From NCBI GenBank assembly GCA_035758925.1, contig DASTVV010000103.1, forward strand, positions 1 to 64,000: 64,000 nucleotides of DNA, written 5' to 3'. The position numbers and the translations under genes were made by a program. Positions within the stretch are counted from its first letter, which is position 1; the number at the start of each line of letters is the position of its first letter. Shown in pieces: positions 37,261 through 45,396 of this stretch. The notes under the pieces were generated by a model. It was given only the letters and a program-made list of their open reading frames with translations. It did not search any database and was not told where the DNA came from. The DNA is from DASPMP01 sp035758925. GTDB taxonomy: Bacteria; Gemmatimonadota; Gemmatimonadetes; Gemmatimonadales; Gemmatimonadaceae.

Positions 37261-38133
37261 TCAGTAAATGTAGATCTTCGTTCCGACGGGCACGAACTCA
37301 TACAGCCATTCGATGTCCTCGTCGCGCAGGCGCATGCACCCGTGCGTCGCGGCCTGGCCGATCGAGCTCTGGTGTGGCGTGCCGTGCAGCAGCACCCCGC
37401 CGCCCGTGTCGAGCTTGTACTTGCCCAGCTCGCCCTGCACCTGGCGGTTCTTGGAACCGGTCGGCGGCACGTAGAGCGTGCCCTCGAAGACGATCTCTTC
37501 CTCCAGCGGAAGCAGCGCGAACCCCGAATCCGGGGACAGCACGCCCGCCTCACCATTCCGGAAGATGATCTTCCGGCCGGCGCTGATTCGCGTCGGCTTC
37601 GAGAGCGAGAGATACGCCAGCTTGAGCCCGTGCTCCTTGGCGGTCTCGGCGTAATGCCAATCCGGCGGAATCCAGTGCGGGTCCGAATCCTTGTTCCGCA
37701 CGGTGCGCACACCGCGCGGCGTGTCGAACGTCCACGCGTTCTCGCCGAACACGAGCGTTGCGCCGGTACCGACCGCGACCGGAGCCTGCATCACGGTGTC
37801 GATGCCAGCAACCACCCAGAGGCGCCGCTCCTCCAGCGACACCACGATGTGAAGATTGCGATCGCGCTTGGAAGCTTCGTACGCCGAGGTCGAGGCCAGG
37901 CTGTCGCGGCGATTGGCGAAGCTCCAGGCCGGTGCACTGGCCTGGCGAACGTTGCCATTCCGCGTCTCGCGTGAAGCGATCCCTGCCTTCGGATTCGACG
38001 GCGTCATCTGCAGCCAATCCGAGCTCATCTTATCCTGCGCCAGCGCGCTCTGCGAAAGGGCGAGCGCCGCCGTCATCGTACTGAGAAGTTTCCCGATCTT
38101 TCGTGCGCCGACTTCAAGTGGGACTGCGTCCAT
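37261..38133 (-). CDS. L,D-transpeptidase (YkuD domain)
   Basis: The 290-aa protein has an N-terminal export-type segment (GKLLSTMTAALALSQSALAQ), with AGGTGAG before the ATG. The YkuD domain spans ~95-290: LHIVVSLEERRLWVVAGIDT, then PVAVGTGATL, and the active site HGTPHQSSIGQAATHGCMR, which holds the HxnSHGChR signature with Cys in HGCMR. Such enzymes make 3-3 peptidoglycan cross-links or attach lipoproteins to the wall. A ~60-residue linker precedes the domain. The gene lies downstream of the barrel-protein gene but is separated from it by a terminator. Confidence 0.93.
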   Translation of the reverse strand: MDAVPLEVGARKIGKLLSTMTAALALSQSALAQDKMSSDWLQMTPSNPKAGIASRETRNGNVRQASAPAWSFANRRDSLASTSAYEASKRDRNLHIVVSLEERRLWVVAGIDTVMQAPVAVGTGATLVFGENAWTFDTPRGVRTVRNKDSDPHWIPPDWHYAETAKEHGLKLAYLSLSKPTRISAGRKIIFRNGEAGVLSPDSGFALLPLEEEIVFEGTLYVPPTGSKNRQVQGELGKYKLDTGGGVLLHGTPHQSSIGQAATHGCMRLRDEDIEWLYEFVPVGTKIYIY

Positions 38134-38229
38134 TTCTGCTCACCTGCCGTTGACGTCTGATACACGCAGGGTTTTCTCAAGTTCGATGCCGACACAGTGA
38201 GCTGTAGTGCGTGCGGCTGAGTCAGCCTG

Positions 38230-38272
38230 AAAAGACGAACTCGCCGCTCGGCGAACCGAGCAGCGAGTCGTC
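38230..38272 (-). terminator. Rho-independent terminator after the barrel-protein gene
   Basis: Read on the minus strand, a stem of about 16 pairs (arms 38256-38272 and 38234-38251, with one mismatch and one bulge) closes a TTCG loop and is followed by TTTTC. It lies just after the stop of the 38289 gene. Confidence 0.8.
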
Positions 38273-38288
38273 CGTACTGCGGCTGTGT

Positions 38289-39176
38289 CTAGAAGAAGCG
38301 CACGCCGAGCGTCACCGGAACGTAGTAGGACGCGGTGCCGTTCCGCTGGATCGACATGTAGCGACCCTCGACGAACATGTCCTGGCCGCCGATGTGGAAA
38401 TCGGTTCCCAGTCCTACGTTCCAGCCCCACGTGTTGCGCCAGTCATCGTTCGCGAACTGGAAGCAGTCGCCGCGAAGAATGAAATCGCAGCTGTTGTCGA
38501 AGTCGGCCCGGAGCGGGACGCGCTTGGTCGCGTTCCAGTTCATGCCGCCGATGACGTAGGGGCTCCAGCCACCCGACGGATAGTGCAGCTTGCCGTCGAG
38601 TGCCAGCGACCAGATCACCGGCGCGTCATTGCTGAAGCCGAAGATGAGGTTCTGGTCATCGATGTCGAGCTGGTTGATGATGCCGTCGTTGTTGAAATCG
38701 ATGTTCGTAGCCACGCCTGGGAAGAAGAGCCGCTCACGACCCAGCTGGCTGAACGCGCCATCGAGACGGAATCCAAAAGGATACCGTTGTGAATCCCAAC
38801 CAACGAGACCGCCAATCTGGTAGCCGTTCGTCAGAAGGCGATCGATGTCACCGGTCGGAATGCTCGGTCCGGCGAACAGACCCCAGTTCCACTCTCTGAT
38901 CCGCGGCATCACCACGGGCGGTGGAGGCGTCACCGTGACGGTATCGATGCGAAGAACGGTATTGGTCACAGTGTCGTGCCGGGTGACGAACACGGTATCG
39001 ACGCGAATCGTCACGACTTCGCCTGGGGCTTCCTTCGTGATCGGTATTCGCTGCGTCGACCGGGTTGTCCGGCGAAGCTTGGTAGTGTCCTGCGACTGCG
39101 CCGCCAGCGGGCTTGCTTCAAGCGTGAGCGCCGCGGCGAGGCCCAGCGCGCAGGTGGTGATGAAACGAACGCGCAT
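38289..39176 (-). CDS. Outer-membrane beta-barrel protein with an EF-hand-like loop
   Basis: ATG 39176 has a strong AGGAGGA site upstream and gives 295 aa with a signal peptide (CALGLAAALTLEASPLAAQ). Residues ~45-95 are an extended valine/threonine/aspartate linker (VFVTRHDTVTNTVLRIDTVT) ending in a proline run. From ~98 there are eight or so amphipathic strands (WNWGLFAGPSIPTGD, PYVIGGMNWNATKRVPL) and a C-terminal Phe (GVRFF*), as in OmpA/OmpW-type barrels. A loop carries a calcium-binding-like DFNNDGIINQLDIDD. The function is unknown. Confidence 0.85.
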   Translation of the reverse strand: MRVRFITTCALGLAAALTLEASPLAAQSQDTTKLRRTTRSTQRIPITKEAPGEVVTIRVDTVFVTRHDTVTNTVLRIDTVTVTPPPPVVMPRIREWNWGLFAGPSIPTGDIDRLLTNGYQIGGLVGWDSQRYPFGFRLDGAFSQLGRERLFFPGVATNIDFNNDGIINQLDIDDQNLIFGFSNDAPVIWSLALDGKLHYPSGGWSPYVIGGMNWNATKRVPLRADFDNSCDFILRGDCFQFANDDWRNTWGWNVGLGTDFHIGGQDMFVEGRYMSIQRNGTASYYVPVTLGVRFF

Positions 39177-39442
39177 ACTGAATTTCCTCCTGGTGCGTTG
39201 CACGCCGCGACGTCGTGTCGCGGTTTCGCCGCCACGTGTAAGGCATCCTGCGTGCCGTCGCTCGTTCGAAGACCGATTTCGCTTCGACACTGCGGCGACC
39301 AACAATGCTGGGTTCGTCATCGGTCGTACGCCCAGTGACAGATCCCAGCGCGCTACAGCGGCTGCACTGTGCACTAAAGCAAAGGGAGGGCCGCGACCGC
39401 TATCATTAGCCGATTGTCGAGACAGGCTCAGGCAAACTTCGA

Positions 39443-40573
39443 ATGACGCACTTCGACGTCGGCATCGTTGGTCTCGGCGCCATGGGCAGCGCGAGCATGC
39501 ACGCGTTCGCGCAGCGCGGAGCGCGCGTGATCGGTTTCGACCAGTTCGCGCCACCGCATACCTACGGCTCCACGCACGGCTACACGCGCATCATAAGGGA
39601 AGCCTATTACGAACATCCGCTGTATGTGCCGCTCGTGCGCCGCGCCTACGAGCGATGGGAAGCGCTCCAGAAGGACGCCCCAAAGCCGTTGCTCATTCAG
39701 ACCGGCGGCGTGATGGTCGGGCCCGAACACGGCGCGCTCGTGCGTGGGGCGCGCCAAAGCGTCGAAACACATGGCATCGCCCACGAGATGCTGGACGCTC
39801 GTGCCCTGAACGAACGATTTCCCGCCTACCGTGCGCGTGCGGACTGGGTCGCGCTCCTGGAGCACCGGGCCGGAATGCTCTTTCCTGAACGCTGCGTGAA
39901 AACCATGCTGGCGTCCGCTCAAAAGTGCGGCGCTGACATTCGCGATCACGAGCCCGTGCGCCGGTGGACGTCCTCGGCCCGGCGCGTCGCGGTCGAAACA
40001 ATGAACGGCCGGTACGAAGTCGATCGCCTCGTCGTCGCCGCGGGGCCGTGGCTCCCCAGCCTCATCGATTCGCTCGGCGTCGTGCTCCCGTTGGAGATCG
40101 AGCGGCAGCTCTCACACTGGTTCGACCCCGTCAGCGACGCGGCTCGGTACGGAGCTGACCGTTGCCCGATCGGACTCTGGGAGCCCAGGGCCGACGAGGT
40201 GTTCGCCACGCTGCCCAATGAGGGCCACGGCGTGAAGTGCGGAGTGCACCATGCGGGCGCGACGACGTCGCCAGACAGCGTGGATCGTACCGTGACCGAC
40301 TCGGAGAACGAGGCCGCTCGCCGAGTCCTCAACGAGGTGATGCCTGGCGCCGGCGGCGCGCTGCGCGAAGCGCGGGTCTGCCTGTACACCAACACACCCG
40401 ATCATCATTTCATCATCGACTGGGTCGACGGCGGTCGCGTGCTCGTGGTGAGCCCATGTTCCGGGCACGGATTCAAGTTCGCCAGCGCGATCGGCGAGAT
40501 CGTGAGCGAGCTTGTTCTCGACGGGAAAAGCTGGCTGGATGTGTCGCCGTTCTCCCTGTCGCGCTTCCGCTGA
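39443..40573 (+). CDS. FAD-dependent amine oxidase of the SolA/monomeric sarcosine oxidase family
   Basis: The 376-aa protein begins with the dinucleotide-binding motif VGIVGLGAMGSASMHAFAQRG and continues with FDQFAPPHTYGSTHGYTRII, a hallmark of N-methyltryptophan/sarcosine oxidases. The covalent flavin Cys is expected in VCLYTNTPDHHFIIDWV, followed by SPCSGHGFKFASAIGEI. Length and motifs match MTOX/MSOX, which oxidise N-methyl amino acids to the free amino acid, formaldehyde and H2O2. The exact substrate is unknown. The gene may share a transcript with the AT-hook and decarboxylase genes after it. Confidence 0.92.
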   Translation: MTHFDVGIVGLGAMGSASMHAFAQRGARVIGFDQFAPPHTYGSTHGYTRIIREAYYEHPLYVPLVRRAYERWEALQKDAPKPLLIQTGGVMVGPEHGALVRGARQSVETHGIAHEMLDARALNERFPAYRARADWVALLEHRAGMLFPERCVKTMLASAQKCGADIRDHEPVRRWTSSARRVAVETMNGRYEVDRLVVAAGPWLPSLIDSLGVVLPLEIERQLSHWFDPVSDAARYGADRCPIGLWEPRADEVFATLPNEGHGVKCGVHHAGATTSPDSVDRTVTDSENEAARRVLNEVMPGAGGALREARVCLYTNTPDHHFIIDWVDGGRVLVVSPCSGHGFKFASAIGEIVSELVLDGKSWLDVSPFSLSRFR

Positions 40574-40631
40574 GATAACATTAGGGATTCGCCCGCAGAG
40601 GGCGCGACGAACAAGCACCTGAGACAACCCG

Positions 40632-41057
40632 ATGAAATCCTCAAAGCCCGAGGACCTGTTCCGTGCTGAAAAGGAACGCGCCCTCACCGTGCGGGATTCG
40701 CAGCACGCGCGCCTGCTTGCCGAGGCCAAGGCAGCGTTCGACAAGCTGATGGCCGAAGGGCAGGCAGCGCGGAAGAGCGGCCGTCCGCGCAAGCATCCCC
40801 TCCCGCCCCTCAAGACCTCCAGCTCGCGGCCCGCGCCCAAACCGCCCGTGGCTGCGCCAGCTGCTGCCCCCCCTCCGACGCCTGCCCCCGCGCTTGCGCT
40901 CTCGCCGACACCCGCGAAGCCCGCTCCCGTCGTGCAGGCAAAGCCCGCTCCCGCCGCCAAGGCCCCGGCCAAGCCGCCGAAAGCGGCAAAGCCGAAAAAG
41001 GCGGCAAAGGCGGTCGTGAAGCCGAAAACCAAGGCAAAGCGCTCGACGCGTCACTGA
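40632..41057 (+). CDS. Lys/Ala/Pro-rich protein with an AT-hook-like motif
   Basis: This 141-aa protein has a helical, charged N-terminus (residues 1-48), then an AT-hook-like KSGRPRKHPLPP, and a long disordered tail of Ala, Pro and Lys (PAKPPKAAKPKKAAKAVVKP). The combination looks like histone-H1-like bacterial nucleoid proteins. Overall charge is strongly positive, so DNA or RNA binding is likely, but there is no defined fold to confirm it. It abuts the decarboxylase start with no intervening base. Low-complexity composition inflates opposite-strand ORFs here. Confidence 0.8.
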   Translation: MKSSKPEDLFRAEKERALTVRDSQHARLLAEAKAAFDKLMAEGQAARKSGRPRKHPLPPLKTSSSRPAPKPPVAAPAAAPPPTPAPALALSPTPAKPAPVVQAKPAPAAKAPAKPPKAAKPKKAAKAVVKPKTKAKRSTRH

Positions 41058-42566
41058 GTGGGCGACTCTCCATCCACGCGACAGTCGCGGACAGACGCCG
41101 GAGCCAGGCCGCCAACTGACGTCGCGCCACTCTCGCTGGACCTGGATCACGCGACCATGCAGCGGCTGGGTCGCATGGTGGCGGACTTCGTGGCCCAGCA
41201 CCTGGCCACGCTGCGGGAACAGCCGGCGTATCACACCCTCGACCGGCCATCAGCCCGGCAGCTGTTCGCAGATACTCCTCCGGTGCATCCCACGGCGTTC
41301 GAGGAGATCCTCGAGCACTTTCGCGAACGCGTGGTGCCGCACCACGCCCGCGAGCCGCATCCGCGGTTTCTCGGCTATATCCCCAGCTGTCCGACGTTCC
41401 CAGCCGTCGTCGGAGACTGGCTCGCCACGGGATTCAATTTCTTCGCGGGTGTGTGGTCGGTCGCGGCCGGGCCGAACGCGGTCGAGCTCACCGTGCTCGA
41501 GTGGTTCCGTCAGTGGATGGGCATGCCGCAGGGAAGTCGCGGGCTGCTCACCAGCGGCGGATCCGCCGCGACCGTCACGGCCCTGGTCGCGGCCCGTCAC
41601 GCCGCGCTCGGTGATGACACCACCGACATCGGACGCCTCGCGGTATACGCTTCCGATCAGGCACACTCGTCGGTCGCCAAGGCCGCGTGGATCGCTGGTA
41701 TCCCGCGCCGAAACGTCCGCGCCGTGCCAACCGACACGTCTTATAGGATGCGAACGGACAAGCTGCGCGAGCTGGTGGACCAGGATCGCAAGGCGGGATT
41801 GCGTCCGTTGGTCGTGGCGGCAACAGCCGGGGCGACGAACACAGGCGCAGTGGATCCTCTGCACGACATCGCCGACTTCGCTGCCGCGGAGAAGCTCTGG
41901 CTGCACACCGACTCGGCGTATGCCGGATTCAGCGTGCTCACGGAACGCGGACGTCGCCTGCTCGACGGGCTGGGCCGCGCGGACTCGCTGACCCTCGACC
42001 CGCACAAATGGCTCTACGTGCCATTCGAGTGTGGCTGTCTCATGGTGAAGGATCCGCTCGCGCTCGAGCGCGCCTTCAGTGTCCACCCCGAATACCTGCA
42101 GGACGTCCGCGTGCGCGAGTCCGAGGTGAACTTCGCCGACTCCGGCGAGCAGCTCACGCGGTATGCGCGCGCGCTCAAGGTGTGGGTCTCCGTCCAGTAC
42201 TTCGGGACGCGGGCGATCGGTGCCGCGCAGGACGCCGCGATGGAGTTGGCCGAGCTAGCCGAGAAGATCGTGCGCGAGTCGCCGGATCTCGAGGTTCTGA
42301 CGCCGGCGCAGTTCGGCATCGTGTGCTTTCGCGTGCACCCACCTGGAATGAGCGACGAGGAAGCGCTCAACGCCCTCAACGAGCGCGTCAATGAGCGAGT
42401 GAACCGCAGCGGCTTCGTGCTCATGTCTTCGACGCGACTTCGCGGCGCGCTGTCGCTGCGCCTGTGTATCCCCGGCTATCGCACCCGCGCGGAGGACGTC
42501 GAGGCAGTGCTGGACCTGATACGCCGGACGGCGGCTGACGAGATCTCGCGGCGGGGCCGAGCATAG
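41058..42566 (+). CDS. Group II PLP-dependent decarboxylase (aromatic-L-amino-acid decarboxylase type)
   Basis: A GTG directly after the previous stop gives 502 aa. The fold-I PLP features are present: PHPRFLGYIPSCPTFPAVVG, LLTSGGSAATVTALVAARHA, the Asp in LWLHTDSAYAGFSVL (family usually DAA, here DSA) and the Schiff-base Lys in LTLDPHKWLYVPFECGC. Length and motifs match the AADC/tryptophan/tyrosine decarboxylase group rather than glutamate decarboxylase. It would convert an L-amino acid to its amine and CO2. The preceding amine-oxidase-type gene suggests linked amine metabolism, but that is context only. Confidence 0.92.
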   Translation: MGDSPSTRQSRTDAGARPPTDVAPLSLDLDHATMQRLGRMVADFVAQHLATLREQPAYHTLDRPSARQLFADTPPVHPTAFEEILEHFRERVVPHHAREPHPRFLGYIPSCPTFPAVVGDWLATGFNFFAGVWSVAAGPNAVELTVLEWFRQWMGMPQGSRGLLTSGGSAATVTALVAARHAALGDDTTDIGRLAVYASDQAHSSVAKAAWIAGIPRRNVRAVPTDTSYRMRTDKLRELVDQDRKAGLRPLVVAATAGATNTGAVDPLHDIADFAAAEKLWLHTDSAYAGFSVLTERGRRLLDGLGRADSLTLDPHKWLYVPFECGCLMVKDPLALERAFSVHPEYLQDVRVRESEVNFADSGEQLTRYARALKVWVSVQYFGTRAIGAAQDAAMELAELAEKIVRESPDLEVLTPAQFGIVCFRVHPPGMSDEEALNALNERVNERVNRSGFVLMSSTRLRGALSLRLCIPGYRTRAEDVEAVLDLIRRTAADEISRRGRA

Positions 42567-42567
42567 C

Positions 42568-42601
42568 AAAAAAAGAAGGGCGAGCCCACCCAGCTCGCCC
42601 T
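42568..42601 (-). terminator. Rho-independent terminator after the Pro/Gly-rich lipoprotein gene
   Basis: GGGCGAGC (42578-42585) pairs with GCTCGCCC (42593-42600) around seven bases. On the minus strand the stem is followed by a T-rich run (TTCTTTTTTT). It lies in the convergent gap and can serve the minus-strand gene; the plus-strand side lacks a T-run. Confidence 0.85.
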
Positions 42602-42627
42602 CCTGTCCTGCAACTTCGAACCGCTAT

Positions 42628-43308
42628 CTATCTGCCACGGCCGCGAGCGGTGATGATCAACCGCGAACGGCTGACCTGAGGTGGCGTGTATCTGGGAGCT
42701 GCCTGCGGGATTCTGCTGACGCCTGTGTTTGGATAGTACCAGCCGCCGCGGCGAGGGCCTCTCGCGTGAATCTCACAGTGGTCACCGTCCACGCCGCCGC
42801 CACGGATGATGACGCCGCCGCCGCGACCGACCGGACCGAAGATGCCGCCGCCGTTTCCGCTCGTTCCATAGTCACCGCCGTCATTGCCGACAGGCAGAAC
42901 AACCGGCGCGGGCGTGGGCCGCGGCGCAACTGCGACGGGCTCGTTCGTCGGCTCCGGTACCGGCGCCTTATCTACGACGGTCGTCTGCTCGCTCTCGTCG
43001 TCCACGGCAGCGATCTCCATGAGGGGATCCGACTTCACCGTAGGCGTCTCGGAGTGGACGGCTCTGGGTCCAGGTCCTTTCTTCACCGTCTTGGTCTTCT
43101 GGGGCGCGTTGATGGGCTTCGTCTCCAGCGAAGTCAGGAGCGATGGATCCACCTTTGGAGTGGCGAAGTCCACGGTTGTCGACGCGAGCTGAAGATCGCG
43201 CTTGAAGTCGTCCTTGGCCGTCGCATCGGTCTTGTCGGAGCCGGCGCACGCGGCGAGAACGCTGACGATGGAGAGAGTGACGAGCGAAAGCCTTACTGAG
43301 CCTTGCAT
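42628..43308 (-). CDS. Pro/Gly-rich lipoprotein of unknown function
   Basis: The 226-aa protein has a lipobox (VSVLAACAGSD, Cys21). Residues ~30-130 are charged and disordered, with Pro-rich stretches (APRPTPAPVVLP). Residues ~143-175 are Gly-rich (GRGGGVIIRGGGVDGD) and contain a single Cys in HCEIHARG. The C-terminus is basic (SRLIITARGRGR). No domain was recognised. It diverges from the SnoaL-like gene and has its own terminator, so it is probably monocistronic. Confidence 0.8.
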   Translation of the reverse strand: MQGSVRLSLVTLSIVSVLAACAGSDKTDATAKDDFKRDLQLASTTVDFATPKVDPSLLTSLETKPINAPQKTKTVKKGPGPRAVHSETPTVKSDPLMEIAAVDDESEQTTVVDKAPVPEPTNEPVAVAPRPTPAPVVLPVGNDGGDYGTSGNGGGIFGPVGRGGGVIIRGGGVDGDHCEIHARGPRRGGWYYPNTGVSRIPQAAPRYTPPQVSRSRLIITARGRGR

Positions 43309-43425
43309 GGTGTCTCCTTACCCGGCCTATCGGGCAGGAAAGCGTAAGAACAGCGTGGCATGCGAAGCGCCATAATGCACTCGCCGGACCGTCAGTTAAG
43401 TCCTTTCGTGCGGCCTTTATTTGTA

Positions 43426-43431
43426 TACAAT
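43426..43431 (+). promoter_or_regulatory. Possible -10 element for the SnoaL-like lipoprotein gene
   Basis: TACAAT, within the AT-rich TTTGTATACAAT, lies about 45 bases before ATG 43476 in a divergent intergenic region. The candidate -35 (TTTCGT, 43404-43409, 16-base spacing) is weak. Confidence 0.4.
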
Positions 43432-43475
43432 GTCTACCCGTGGTGACACGGGTGTCTCGCGTCGGAGACTCCGGA

Positions 43476-44030
43476 ATGATTCATTATCCCCACGGCATGC
43501 GACCAATCCTGAGATGGGCCGTCGTGGCGAGCGTACTCGGTTGCACAGCAACCGGTGAATCCGGGCTTTCGCCCGGTCAGACAGCGGCAATCAAGGAGGA
43601 GGTCGAGAAATCCCTCCGCGAGGCCTATGACCTGTCCAAGCCGAATGTCGCCGAGCGAATGCTCAGTCTGTACCCGCAGTCGGGGCCCGTTGTTTCCGCA
43701 GCCGCGGGAACCGTCGTCACCTCGCGCGACTCCCTCGCGCAGGGAATCGAGTATTTCTGGAACAACGTGGGGCGCAACATGCGGAGCCCGCAGTGGATCT
43801 GGGACCGCTTCTGGGTCGATGTGACGTCGCCGACGTCAGCCGTGGTCACGGCCACCTATCACATCCCACATCGTGATCCCCGAAACAGGCCTCACGAAAT
43901 TGCTGGAGCGATGACCGCCCTATTCGAAAAACGCGGCGGGAAGTGGGTCATCATCCAGGAACATCTTTCCGACCGGCCTGCAGCTCCGGAGGACACAACC
44001 AGCGCCGAGCCCGCGCACCAGCATCAATGA
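43476..44030 (+). CDS. SnoaL/DUF4440-like lipoprotein
   Basis: ATG 43476 is chosen because GGAG lies eight bases before it, giving 184 aa with a lipobox-like VVASVLGCTATG. The upstream start (43440) lacks such a site, and the downstream ATG 43497 remains possible. Residues ~50-165 have the NTF2/SnoaL-like pattern: MLSLYPQSGPVVSAAAGTVV, GIEYFWNNVGRNMRSPQWIW and a closing FEKRGGKWVIIQEHLSD. The C-terminal tail is His/Gln-rich. Such proteins are small binding or isomerase-like folds; no catalytic residues can be assigned. Confidence 0.8.
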   Translation: MIHYPHGMRPILRWAVVASVLGCTATGESGLSPGQTAAIKEEVEKSLREAYDLSKPNVAERMLSLYPQSGPVVSAAAGTVVTSRDSLAQGIEYFWNNVGRNMRSPQWIWDRFWVDVTSPTSAVVTATYHIPHRDPRNRPHEIAGAMTALFEKRGGKWVIIQEHLSDRPAAPEDTTSAEPAHQHQ

Positions 44031-44108
44031 CGGGTTGACGGGTTCACGGCTTGACGGGTTCACGTCGTCCGCGGGACAACCCGACAACCCGACAACCCGT
44101 CAACCCGA
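44030..44108. repeat. Foldback element of GACGGGTT-type direct repeats between convergent genes
   Basis: CGGGTTGACGGGTT (44031-44044) pairs perfectly with AACCCGTCAACCCG (44094-44107). Each side is itself a short direct-repeat series of three or four CGGGTT or AACCCG units. It fills almost the whole gap between the SnoaL-like and PhzF genes and could act as a two-way terminator. Confidence 0.75.
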
Positions 44109-45020
44109 TTAGACGTGCAGTTCGCCGGTGGTCACGATCACGCTGCTACCGCCGACGCGCACTGCCGTGATCGCACCGGCGCGCTTGTCCACTTCGACTT
44201 CGAGAAGACTTGGCCGGCCCATCTCGAAGCCCTGCTCGACCACCCACCGCAGCGTTCCGTCCGCGCGTGGATCGCGCTTGGCCAGGTAGCCGCCGAAGCC
44301 GGCGCAAGCGCTCCCAGTCGCTGGGTCTTCTGCCACACCGAGCGTCGGGGCAAACATGCGCGCGCGGTAGTGGGACCCGGCGAGCTCGGGCTCGTCGCAG
44401 AACGCGAATACTTCGGCCGTCGCGAAGGAACCAAGCACGCGCTCGAACTCGTCCACTCGCGGCCGGATGCGCCCCAGTGTCGCTCGGTCGCGTACAGGGA
44501 CGAACAGGAATCGCAGGCCACAGGACACCGGCTCCGGGTCCAGCCCGTCCGTGCGGATGTCGGTCGGCTGGAGCCCCAGGCATCGCGCCAGGTCACTTAC
44601 GGCCGGCGGCGGTGGTCCAAACTCGGGCAGCTGCGCGACGCTGAGCTGGGCGAACGTCGGGATCCCGTCTGAGGCTCGAATCGCTACCGTCACAGGGCCC
44701 ACGCCTTCCTCGAGGACGATGCGCGTCTCCGGTCCCGTCAGCTTGATGCGTCCCGTTGCGGCGAGCACGTGTGCCGTTCCGACCGTGGGATGGCCCGCGA
44801 ATGGAAGCTCACGGCCCGGTGTGAATATCCGCACACGACGTGTGTGCCTGGGATCGCTGGGCGGAAGGACGAACGTCGTTTCGGAAAAGTTGAACTCACG
44901 CGTGATCGTCAGCATGAGCTCGGGCGGCAGGCGTTCAGCGTTCGGGAACACGGCGAGCTGGTTGCCGCCGAATCGCGTGCTCGTGAAAACGTCGGTCGTG
45001 ACGAACTCGAAGGTGGGCAT
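44109..45020 (-). CDS. PhzF family isomerase-like protein
   Basis: ATG 45020 gives 303 aa, normal for the family. The PhzF pattern is intact: TTDVFTSTRFGGNQLAVFPN, the catalytic Glu in EFNFSETTFVLPPSD, GRELPFAGHPTVGTAHVL and the second-half EDPATGSACAGFGGYLAK. The two-lobed fold resembles diaminopimelate epimerase, and known PhzF members isomerise a phenazine precursor; most members have unknown substrates. It sits at the end of a minus-strand run of amino-acid metabolism genes, which fits an amino-acid-type substrate. No phenazine genes are present. Confidence 0.92.
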   Translation of the reverse strand: MPTFEFVTTDVFTSTRFGGNQLAVFPNAERLPPELMLTITREFNFSETTFVLPPSDPRHTRRVRIFTPGRELPFAGHPTVGTAHVLAATGRIKLTGPETRIVLEEGVGPVTVAIRASDGIPTFAQLSVAQLPEFGPPPPAVSDLARCLGLQPTDIRTDGLDPEPVSCGLRFLFVPVRDRATLGRIRPRVDEFERVLGSFATAEVFAFCDEPELAGSHYRARMFAPTLGVAEDPATGSACAGFGGYLAKRDPRADGTLRWVVEQGFEMGRPSLLEVEVDKRAGAITAVRVGGSSVIVTTGELHV

Positions 45021-45061
45021 CGTGGGAAGATACGATGCCCGGGGCGCTGAGGCGCAGCGTT

Positions 45062-45358
45062 CTAATCCGCGCGCGCGTCCGGCGACGTCGACGAATCTTC
45101 GCCGAGGTCGTCTCGCAGCCCGATCGTCGAGCGTGGTGCAGACTGCGCCTGATCGAGCAGCTTCTCGAGCTCCGCACCTGTGAATTCCTTCCAGTGCTCC
45201 GGGTACCGAATCAGCCGCTTCTTCGCGTTGTTGCTCTCGAAGCAAAGCCAGCCGTCATTGTACCCGTGAGGCAGCAAGGGCCAATTGCTCCTGGCGCCAA
45301 GCCGCCTCACCTCGAAGACCGTCCAGTTGGTGCCTGAAGCGTCGCGGAAATATTTCAT
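45062..45358 (-). CDS. Small conserved-looking protein of unknown function
   Basis: ATG 45358 has a GGGGAA site six bases upstream and gives 98 aa. The core (TNWTVFEVRRLG, GWLCFESNNAKKRLIRYP, ELEKLLDQA) looks like a compact soluble domain with conserved aromatics, while the C-terminus is acidic and disordered (DDLGEDSSTSPDARAD). It lies 38 bases after the dehydratase stop and 41 before the PhzF start, all on the minus strand, so it is probably in the same operon. Confidence 0.7.
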   Translation of the reverse strand: MKYFRDASGTNWTVFEVRRLGARSNWPLLPHGYNDGWLCFESNNAKKRLIRYPEHWKEFTGAELEKLLDQAQSAPRSTIGLRDDLGEDSSTSPDARAD

Positions 45359-45396
45359 CGGCATTCCCCGCTTTAATGAACGCAGAGTGAATGCCA

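Noticed and set aside
44109..45020. Phenazine biosynthesis cluster suggested by PhzF
   Set aside because: None of the other phz genes is present; PhzF-like proteins are widespread without phenazine synthesis.
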